From Clostridiales bacterium (GTDB taxonomy: Bacteria > Bacillota > Limnochordia > Darwinibacteriales > B1SED10-159), in contig PUOC01000063.1 of the NCBI GenBank assembly GCA_003551965.1, positions 1 to 42,805 of the forward strand: a stretch of 42,805 nucleotides of DNA. The letters run 5' to 3'. The notes beneath the pieces were generated by a model, which did no database searches, had not been told where the DNA came from, and saw only the letters and a list, made by a program, of their open reading frames with translations. Positions 17,664 through 24,928 of this stretch are shown piece by piece (position 1 is the stretch's first letter; every line of letters starts with the position of its first letter). Made by a program: the position numbers and the translations under genes.

Positions 17664-18496
17664 TCTCCTATCGACGGCAGAAAATGCTCAAAGCTATCCT
17701 GACCCAAATGCTCTTGATCGGAACATCTCTGGTTATTTTGTTTCCGTTGTATATAGCCATCAGTACCAGCCTCAAAGAACCCTCGCAGGTCTTTGCCTAT
17801 CCCTATGCCTGGCTCCCCAATCCGATTCAGTGGGACAACTATTCCTTAGTCTTTCAACTGGTGCCCCTTTGGCGCTTCCTTTTCAACAGTGTGGTACAGA
17901 GCACGATGACCACCGTGGCCACGATGATAACCGCAGCTCTGGCGGCATTTTGCTTTGTGTACATTGATTTCGTCGGCAAACGGGTCGTGTTTTTGCTGGT
18001 CCTGGCAACGATGATGGTTTCCGGAGAAGTGACTGTGATCCCAAACTATCTTCTAGTCCAGCGTTTGGGTTGGGTTGATACCTATTGGGGACTTACCGTG
18101 CCGTTTTTTGCCACGGGCTTCGGCATCTTTTTGCTGCGGCAGTTCTTCCTGCAGATCCCTCGCGAACTCTACGATGCCGCCATAGTCGATGGATGCAGCC
18201 GTTTCCGCTATCTGTTTGTAGTCATCATTCCTTTAAGCCGGGCTGCTTTGGGGACCTTGGCCGTCTACACGTATCTGTCCACGTGGAACCAGTATTTCTG
18301 GCCGCTGATTGTCACCAATCGGACTTTCATGCGCACAGTGCAGATCGGCATTGCCATGCTGCGCGATGAAGAGGGTGATGCCTGGCATACGATCATGGCC
18401 GGTGTCGTCGTGGTTACACTGCCGGCCATTGTGTTGTTCCTGGTTTTTCAGAAACAGCTGATTCGCGGCATCGTCGGCGGCGCAGTCAAAGGCTAG
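17660..18496 (+). CDS. ugpE: ABC importer permease, MalG/UgpE type
   Basis: A 278-residue protein with six membrane helices; it begins MISYRRQKMLKAILTQM with a first helix at about residues 12-33. The EAA loop is LYDAAIVDGCSRFRYLFVVIIPL (about residues 170-190), in which the usual Glu-Ala-Ala is Asp-Ala-Ala. The C-terminus FQKQLIRGIVGGAVKG matches the UgpE/MalG ending. Start is ATG inside the stop of the preceding gene, so translation is likely coupled. It forms the channel as a heterodimer with the upstream permease. Confidence 0.88.
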   Translation: MISYRRQKMLKAILTQMLLIGTSLVILFPLYIAISTSLKEPSQVFAYPYAWLPNPIQWDNYSLVFQLVPLWRFLFNSVVQSTMTTVATMITAALAAFCFVYIDFVGKRVVFLLVLATMMVSGEVTVIPNYLLVQRLGWVDTYWGLTVPFFATGFGIFLLRQFFLQIPRELYDAAIVDGCSRFRYLFVVIIPLSRAALGTLAVYTYLSTWNQYFWPLIVTNRTFMRTVQIGIAMLRDEEGDAWHTIMAGVVVVTLPAIVLFLVFQKQLIRGIVGGAVKG

Positions 18497-18581
18497 TTTG
18501 TTTACAACGCTGGGAGGTGATGGCCGCAAGGGAAGCAGAGATGTCTGAATTTGGGGATATTCCAAAAACGGAGGGATCGAA

Positions 18582-19895
18582 GTGAAAAGAACACGGCTTT
18601 TGGGAATAGCGCTGGTCACCGTTCTGCTGCTGGCTGCACTGTCCGGGGTAGGACAAGCGAGGGTCAACATTGAGTTCTGGCATGCCCTAGGAGGCCACAT
18701 CGGCCGCGATGTCTTAGTCGGGTACATTGATGAATTCAACGAATCCCAAGATGAGGTCTACGTGGAACCAATCTACCAAGGAAGCTATCTCGACGTGCTC
18801 AACCAGTATCGGCTTGCAGTGCAGGCCGGAGACACACCCAACTTGGTCCACGTCTACGAAATCGGCACACGGCTGATGATCGATTTGGACAGCACCACCC
18901 CCCTGCAGCCGTTCATCGATGAAAGCGACCTCGAGACCGATTACATGGTAGATAACGTACTGAATTACTATACCATCGATGACCAACTCTATTCGATGCC
19001 GTTCAACACCTCCAATGCCATTCTCTACTACAACAAGGATATGTTCCGCGAGGCTGGTTTGGATCCCGAGAGCCCGCCAACCACCTTCGAAGAACTGCGG
19101 GAGTATGCTGAGCTGATGACCGGAGACGGCAAGCACGGCTTCGGCAACTACAACTTCGGCTGGTACTTTGAACAGCTCATGGCCGTGCAGAATGCCGAAT
19201 ACGTCAACAACGACAATGGACGAACGGCTCCGGCCACCGAGGCTGTGTTTAACAGTGAAGCCGGCGTCCGTATCTTCCAGTGGTTTGCCGACATGATGGA
19301 AGACGGCAGCTACCTGGATACCGGCCGCGATGGAAGCGCTCTGCGAGCTGCCTTTGTGGGCGGCAATGTGGGAATGCGCATCGGTTCCACCGGGGGCTTT
19401 GCCAGCACCTATGCAGACATCGGCGATCGCTTTGAAATGGGAGCAGCCTTCCTGCCCGCACCCGAAGGTGTCGAACGGGGCGGCGTGATTATCGGGGGCG
19501 GTTCCATTTGGATGCCGAAGGATCATCCTCAGGAAAAGCTCGATGCAGCTTGGACCTTCCTGGAGCATTTGGCTTCCGTAGAAAGCACCGGTTTCTGGCA
19601 CGTGAACACCGGCTACTTCCCGGTCGACCGCCGGGCTCTGGACCTTCCCGATGTACAACAGCTCCATGAAGAGTTCCCTGCATTCCGTACGGCTATCGAC
19701 CAGCTCGAAGCCAGCCAGCAGACCTATGCCACCCAGGGCGCCGTAATCGGCATCTTCCCCGAAGCGCGGGAAGCGATTCAAGAGGCGTATGAACAGATAT
19801 TGCTCGCCGGTGTTGATCCCCAGGCGGCATTGGATGAGGCAGCTGACGAAGTCACCACGGCCATTGAACGCTACAACATGCAGATGGGCTTTTAA
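18582..19895 (+). CDS. ugpB: ABC solute-binding protein, UgpB-like
   Basis: The start is GTG at 18582 with GGAGGG 6 bases upstream, giving 437 residues. The signal peptide (to about residue 26, ending VGQA) has no lipobox cysteine, implying a free periplasmic protein. It follows E. coli UgpB closely in blocks: EFWHALGG near residue 31, YQGSYLDVLNQYR, VHVYEIGTRLMID, PFNTSNAILYYNKDMFREAG, GLDPESPPTTFEEL and IIGGGSIWMP. UgpB binds sn-glycerol-3-phosphate and glycerophosphocholine; a change to a different ligand is possible in this lineage. The binding protein comes last in the operon, 85 bases after ugpE, with its own strong ribosome binding site. Confidence 0.85.
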   Translation: MKRTRLLGIALVTVLLLAALSGVGQARVNIEFWHALGGHIGRDVLVGYIDEFNESQDEVYVEPIYQGSYLDVLNQYRLAVQAGDTPNLVHVYEIGTRLMIDLDSTTPLQPFIDESDLETDYMVDNVLNYYTIDDQLYSMPFNTSNAILYYNKDMFREAGLDPESPPTTFEELREYAELMTGDGKHGFGNYNFGWYFEQLMAVQNAEYVNNDNGRTAPATEAVFNSEAGVRIFQWFADMMEDGSYLDTGRDGSALRAAFVGGNVGMRIGSTGGFASTYADIGDRFEMGAAFLPAPEGVERGGVIIGGGSIWMPKDHPQEKLDAAWTFLEHLASVESTGFWHVNTGYFPVDRRALDLPDVQQLHEEFPAFRTAIDQLEASQQTYATQGAVIGIFPEAREAIQEAYEQILLAGVDPQAALDEAADEVTTAIERYNMQMGF

Positions 19896-19950
19896 GGCCT
19901 CCAGTCATTGAGAGCCTTTGAGCACCCAGCTTGAATCAATGCAGAATTCC

Positions 19951-19975
19951 GGGCCGCGCGCAGATGCCGCGGCCC
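19951..19975 (+). terminator. GC-rich stem-loop after ugpB
   Basis: GGGCCGCG (19951-19958) and CGCGGCCC (19968-19975) form a perfect 8-base stem with a 9-base loop, 55 bases after the ugpB stop, followed by TTCCC. The U-tract is weak, so termination is likely but not certain. Confidence 0.5.
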
Positions 19976-20184
19976 TTCCCGCGTCCGCTGACATGTCCAA
20001 GCTCTGATCGACCCGGGCAAAGAACTCGCAAACGCCGGTCGGCTTCGAGTTGGAAAAATTGCCAAATTTGATGGTATGTGCCTGTCAGGCGGCAGGTGAG
20101 AACGACCCTTGGTGTCGAAAGAGCAGACTATCTTGAGCCGAACTGCCAAGGCAAGAAGGCAGCGGCGGAAATGGGGCAGATCCT

Positions 20185-23100
20185 ATGAAATGGCACAGCA
20201 TTTTGTTGTTGATCCTCATCTTACTTGCGTCGTCGGCGGCAGGAAGCGCCGCAGAATATGCCTTCTTAGGCACCGACGATGAAGGGACCTATTACCTCTA
20301 CGGCCTGTATGCCGATGGAACCAAGCGCCGGCTGTCCCCATACCCTGTGGAGTATCATATACCGGCGTGGTCGCCTTGCGGGGATCGGCTGGCCTTTACC
20401 ACCCTCGTTGACGGCATAGGTGCCATCCACGTAGCAGACACCCAGGGCCAAACGCTGGCGATCATAGAAAGCCGGGATTTCCGTTTTCCGGTCTGGTCAC
20501 CGCAAGGAGATCGTCTGGCGTTTGTTTCCTACGACAATGATGATTACCAGGTATACGTGGCTGCGGCCGACGGAAACCATGTATTCCCGCTGACAACCGG
20601 GGATGCCATGCATATCGCCCCCACTTGGTCGCCGGATGGACGCTGGATCGCCTATCATACGGACGCGTACGGCTCCTTTGATATCGCTGTGGCCGAAGTG
20701 GACGGCGACCAGCAAAGGCAACTGACTCATACTTCGGGAGACTCCCTCTTTCCCGCCTGGTCTCCCCTGGGAGACTTGGTGGCCTTTGTAGCCGAGGAAG
20801 ACAATCTGGTTTCGCTGCGGGTCATTGATGTGGAGACACAGGAGTCACAAGATCTTGCCAAAGCCGATTACTCCGTCTTTGTTCCCCAATGGTCACCGGA
20901 TGGTTCACACATTCTGTACGAATGGGACTGGGACATTCACATGGTCGCCCTCGACGGCAGCGATCCTGTGAATCTTTCGCAGAGTTCAAATGTGGAGTTT
21001 CTCGCCCAGTGGTCCTCGGACGGACAGACCGTACTCTACACATCTTGGGGCGATCACCGCCGTGTGATAGCGCACGACCTTGACGGAACCCAAACCTATT
21101 TGACTCCAGCAGCCGAGGAATATTTCCTGGCCAGCCAAAGGCCGGATGTGACACCGATGCAGCCGGCGGCGATGGCTGATGGCGGGGTTCATTTAACCCA
21201 TCCCAGCGGCGCCGCACTCCGAGGCCCTGAACACAGCTTTCTGCACGATACCAAAGTGCAGCTAGACGTCGTGGACGCCATTCCTGCTACCCATCCCTTT
21301 GAACAGGTGAGTCCCGGTTACGAGGTCCGCGGTGTATCACGGATCAGCAGCCGCAACCCGGTAAGCGTGGATCTGCCGGCGGGTTCGGCAGGATCCGAAG
21401 CTGCGGTGCTGTTCTATTCCCTAGGCCAGTGGATCCGGATTCCGTCCGAACCGGTACGTTTAGAAGACGGCAGCCAGGGCCTGCGAGTGCAGGTGGATGG
21501 TGTTCCCTTTCCTTGGCTGCTGACCGTGGCTGCAGCACCGGACGGAGCCGGTGCCACCCAGCTAGCAGACGGCGATGACGTGTTCTCCAAGACCGCGCGT
21601 TTAGAACAACTTCGCATTACCGATCAGGCGGCCTTTTTTGAAGCTGTCGACGAACAGTCTGACGCCAGCGCAGCGAAACCGACGCTGTCTCCGCCGTGGT
21701 TGGGGAGGCTGGCCCGGCCCGCCTCCGCCGAAAGAAGCGGCGAACGCCAGGCGGCGGCACAGCTGCTAAACGCCCGTCTGATGTTTCTGCGGGCCTATGC
21801 AGACGTCCGGCGGCGAGGAGGTGAATCCTCATCCATAGCCAGCCGCCGTTATTTGGATGGACTGCACTACCTAGAGGACGCTGCTCGGACGGTGGCAGCT
21901 CTCGACAGAGATACCCAGCAGGAACGCACCTTTGCGGACACGGCCGGCCGCGACCAGAGGCTGAAGGGGTTCGAGCGAGACAACGTCTATGGCGGCACGA
22001 TGTCCCTGCGGGATATGACGGAATATAACCTAGGCATGTTTGCGCCCTGGGGATTGCGTTTAACATTGGCCATTTTGGAAGGCGAGAACCAAGCACTATT
22101 GCCGGAGTTCGACGTCAGAGTAGTACCTTTTTTCGGTCACGAACCCCATTTGGATATACCACTGCCCGGCGATTATACCGGAGCACCTGGACACCACCAA
22201 TATCTGCCTACTGTCGAATATTTCCAGCGGCAGGTCCGGGAAGCACTGCACATAGAAGCCGGATACGAACAGGTCACTGCTTGCCTGCGGCTTTACTCGC
22301 CGCGTATCTATGAGTACAGCAGTCATGAATATTACGCCATGTTCAAAAACAGCGTTGGCGGGGCCAGCTATCTCGTCGGTTTGGCGAAACTGGCTGCCGG
22401 TGCACCTGTGGCCGGAACCGGTGCCGCAGTCTATACGGGCTACTCCATTTTGGCCCCCATCATTGAACGTGCCTTTGTGGAGCCGCAGGCACGGCAGCTG
22501 GCTGAGGCAGAAGTCGCATCAATGTCGACCACACTGACAGCCTATAGTGCCGGCAAACTTTTGGGCAAAATCGTTTTGGATCCTTCCCAGGCTTCGCTGC
22601 CGGGCGCAGCACTGGACTATGCCGGCGGACTGACCGATGTGGTCATGAATTACATGATCGACCATACAGAACAGCAGGAGTTGGAACTGCTGCGCAGTCA
22701 AGGGAGTGAATTGGGTTACCGCAATGCCGGGGCTGGGTGGTTTCAGCGTGACCGCTTTTATGTTCCTCCGATGGCGTTTGTAATTAACGTCGACGGCCCG
22801 ACTACCCTGCGCCGCCAACAGGATAGTGGCTCCTACACCCTCAGCGGCCACGGCCAGTTTTCGATGTTCGTGGACTACCAAAGTGTTTCCGTAGGCAACT
22901 ACTTCAACCTCTCCGATCATTTCGTAGTCCACGAGTTCAACCGGGACACGGAGCGCCGCATCGGCAACGGCATTGTCTTCGCGGTACCGGAGGAAACCGC
23001 CACCCTGCGCCGGGATGATCTGCTGGGCATACCTGTCCATCAACCCCTTGGCTGGGGTCCCGATATCGACGATTGGGCTGCTCTGCATCACTATGATGAA

Positions 23101-24045
23101 GCTCCCTGCGGGAAACTAATCACGTTCCGTTTGGACGAAGAGATTGTGGAGCGTTGGGTGACCGCGTCCGAACACGAAACCATCGAAGAGTGGATGGCAG
23201 ATGTGTATGTCGAACTCCAGCCCCTTAATGGAGGTCCGAGCTACAGCCACCAAATCTCCGACTCGGGCCTGGTGGAAAACCGTCTGAGTCACCTCTACCA
23301 GCCGGAAGAAAGCCACGAGGGACAGCACCAGTTCGGACTGGCCATGGCCGAGACACCTCCCGACATAGCTGACCCATTTGAAAGCGTGAGCATGTATAAC
23401 CTTGGCTGGGATTCGGTGGGCCCGTTTTCAGAGTGGGTATGGTACGTCGCCCCTCCCATTCGCCCCCGCCAGCAGTTTTCCCGACGCTATTTCGTGGAAT
23501 TGATTCAAGATGATACGGTCTTGGGATCCTTTGAAGTCGACTATGACAGCCTGGCCCCGCCGGTATTCAAAGAGACCGTGGAGCCGAGCGGTTATCTTCG
23601 TGATCAGCCGGAAAGGGTACTGGCCAGCGTCACCATCCATCCGTTGTGGGAGGAGGACTATGACTTCCAGATAACGACGCCGTCTGTCGAACACTTCTCT
23701 ACACACTCCTCCTATGTCTTGGAAGTCATAGAGCCATCGCTGAGCGATCTTTCCGGCTTCACCTTTCAGTGGTCCATTGTCAGTGACAGAGGCGCAGCCA
23801 TTGCAGTCGATCCGGAACAGCAGGGTCAGCCAGTGCTGCCAATAGCTCTTCCCTTCGCTGAGGAGGATCACCCCGATTCGTCGGATCAGTCGAAAGCCAT
23901 GTCACCGTTTGATGTGGACGTTCCGCGGACAGGATACAAGATCACAGTGGCAGTGCATGAAGGCGGTGAGCACGTCATGACAGTGGAAGGAACCGCAGGT
24001 GTTCCGGGCCCCTATGTGATCCGGCCGCATCACCCGGGCAACTAG
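20185..24045 (+). CDS. Large exported protein: TolB-like PD40 propeller plus unassigned C-terminal region
   Basis: A 1286-residue protein, one of the longest in the window. Residues 1-23 are a clear signal peptide (hydrophobic LLLILILLASSA, ending GSAA). Residues about 30-310 hold six PD40 motifs spaced about 43 residues apart (AWSPCGDRLAF, VWSPQGDRLAF, TWSPDGRWIAY, AWSPLGDLVAF, QWSPDGSHILY, QWSSDGQTVLY), predicting a six-bladed propeller as in TolB. The next part (about 335-450) is beta-rich and resembles stalk domains (HPSGAALRGPEH). From about 455 to 1286 I recognise no family. This region contains a glycine/alanine-rich hydrophobic stretch near residues 720-760, which may insert in a membrane, and beta-sandwich-like segments at the C-terminus. 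No protease triad, LPXTG or anchor was found. The start ATG has only a modest GGGG upstream. No tol or pal genes are near, so a TolB role is unlikely. Confidence 0.8.
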   Translation: MKWHSILLLILILLASSAAGSAAEYAFLGTDDEGTYYLYGLYADGTKRRLSPYPVEYHIPAWSPCGDRLAFTTLVDGIGAIHVADTQGQTLAIIESRDFRFPVWSPQGDRLAFVSYDNDDYQVYVAAADGNHVFPLTTGDAMHIAPTWSPDGRWIAYHTDAYGSFDIAVAEVDGDQQRQLTHTSGDSLFPAWSPLGDLVAFVAEEDNLVSLRVIDVETQESQDLAKADYSVFVPQWSPDGSHILYEWDWDIHMVALDGSDPVNLSQSSNVEFLAQWSSDGQTVLYTSWGDHRRVIAHDLDGTQTYLTPAAEEYFLASQRPDVTPMQPAAMADGGVHLTHPSGAALRGPEHSFLHDTKVQLDVVDAIPATHPFEQVSPGYEVRGVSRISSRNPVSVDLPAGSAGSEAAVLFYSLGQWIRIPSEPVRLEDGSQGLRVQVDGVPFPWLLTVAAAPDGAGATQLADGDDVFSKTARLEQLRITDQAAFFEAVDEQSDASAAKPTLSPPWLGRLARPASAERSGERQAAAQLLNARLMFLRAYADVRRRGGESSSIASRRYLDGLHYLEDAARTVAALDRDTQQERTFADTAGRDQRLKGFERDNVYGGTMSLRDMTEYNLGMFAPWGLRLTLAILEGENQALLPEFDVRVVPFFGHEPHLDIPLPGDYTGAPGHHQYLPTVEYFQRQVREALHIEAGYEQVTACLRLYSPRIYEYSSHEYYAMFKNSVGGASYLVGLAKLAAGAPVAGTGAAVYTGYSILAPIIERAFVEPQARQLAEAEVASMSTTLTAYSAGKLLGKIVLDPSQASLPGAALDYAGGLTDVVMNYMIDHTEQQELELLRSQGSELGYRNAGAGWFQRDRFYVPPMAFVINVDGPTTLRRQQDSGSYTLSGHGQFSMFVDYQSVSVGNYFNLSDHFVVHEFNRDTERRIGNGIVFAVPEETATLRRDDLLGIPVHQPLGWGPDIDDWAALHHYDEAPCGKLITFRLDEEIVERWVTASEHETIEEWMADVYVELQPLNGGPSYSHQISDSGLVENRLSHLYQPEESHEGQHQFGLAMAETPPDIADPFESVSMYNLGWDSVGPFSEWVWYVAPPIRPRQQFSRRYFVELIQDDTVLGSFEVDYDSLAPPVFKETVEPSGYLRDQPERVLASVTIHPLWEEDYDFQITTPSVEHFSTHSSYVLEVIEPSLSDLSGFTFQWSIVSDRGAAIAVDPEQQGQPVLPIALPFAEEDHPDSSDQSKAMSPFDVDVPRTGYKITVAVHEGGEHVMTVEGTAGVPGPYVIRPHHPGN

Positions 24046-24100
24046 TTCTATTGCGTCCCTTCACCCCATGGCATTTGGAAATGGGCGTATACCCAAAGCA

Positions 24101-24135
24101 CCCGGTACAGGAAGCAGCAGGCTTTCTGTACCGGG
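24101..24135. terminator. Stem-loop between convergent genes
   Basis: CCCGGTACAGGAAGC (24101-24115) pairs with GCTTTCTGTACCGGG (24121-24135) except at one position, with a 5-base loop. It sits between the stop codons of the plus-strand PD40 gene (24045) and the minus-strand NUDIX gene (24205), and probably serves both, although neither side has a good U-tract. Confidence 0.55.
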
Positions 24136-24204
24136 CACCGATTCGCAATGCCGTGCCGGCCTGCCGCTGTCCGGGTTGGCGGAAACCGTGGCAGGATGGC
24201 TCGT

Positions 24205-24693
24205 CTACAGCGCTGTGTATATGCCCGGCGGGACACCGTCAAGGGCCGTGCGCCGGTAGTCTTCCCATATGATCCGGTGGCTTTCGACCAAACCCGACGA
24301 TACTGTTTCCGGGGCAAAGAATCCAAGGTCGAGGGATTCGTGATCGTGTATGCAGATCGTTCCGGTGAAGGCCCGGCATACATAGGCCGTTGTTACCACA
24401 TAATACGGATCGCCATTGGCGGCGACTAGGTAGTGGTTCCGTCCGGAATACACCCCCAAGAGCCACAGGGCTTCTAAGGTTATACTTGTTTCTTCTTTCA
24501 CTTCCCGCCGAACTGTTTCTTCCGTGGATTCTCCCAGCTCCATCAAGCCTCCGGGAAAAGCCCATCGGCCGAGGGGATGCTTCCGCTGCTGCAAGAGGAC
24601 ACGATCGTCTTCATCGATCACCAGAGCCACGGCTCCCACTAGGATCAGCGGCTTCTGCCCCACCAAGGCACGAATATCTTCTACGTAACCCAC
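24205..24693 (-). CDS. NUDIX hydrolase
   Basis: A 162-residue protein with start GTG at 24693 (GGGAGAGG upstream). The Nudix box is intact apart from one position: G-LMELG-E-STEETVR-REVKEETSI fits Gx5Ex7REUxEExGU, but the Gly of the final xGU is Ser. The four glutamates that bind Mg are kept. The fold start LILVGAVALVIDEDDRVLLQQR and the GRWAFPGG segment are typical. These enzymes hydrolyse nucleoside diphosphates linked to another group (damaged NTPs, ADP-ribose, sugar nucleotides). The substrate cannot be set. It stands between the PD40 gene and GH65, 235 bases from the latter; the two could share a transcript. Confidence 0.88.
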   Translation of the reverse strand: MGYVEDIRALVGQKPLILVGAVALVIDEDDRVLLQQRKHPLGRWAFPGGLMELGESTEETVRREVKEETSITLEALWLLGVYSGRNHYLVAANGDPYYVVTTAYVCRAFTGTICIHDHESLDLGFFAPETVSSGLVESHRIIWEDYRRTALDGVPPGIYTAL

Positions 24694-24928
24694 GCTAACC
24701 TCTCCCTTTGGCTGTTGCCGTCCTTTTCATGCAGACAAATCCCTTGATGGCAGCCTTCGCTGGATGGTTCTCTGTTCTGCGTCGCTCCGTCTGGGTGCTG
24801 GTCATTCCAAGGAATAGAGTGCCCCAAGGGAGCAGGGTGGCCAAAGCGCCTAAAAATGCCGCAGAGTCACTTCCAGCGGTGTTCCACTGCACAGAAGCGG
24901 AGCAACACTGGAATCTGCCCGCCATGGT

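Noticed and set aside
18714-19781. A 355-codon minus-strand frame opposite ugpB
   Set aside because: Antisense to a well-recognised binding protein; no family or ribosome binding site of its own.
20185-24045. Calling the PD40 protein TolB
   Set aside because: It is three times the length of TolB, lacks the TolB N-terminal domain pattern, and has no tolA, tolQ, tolR or pal nearby.
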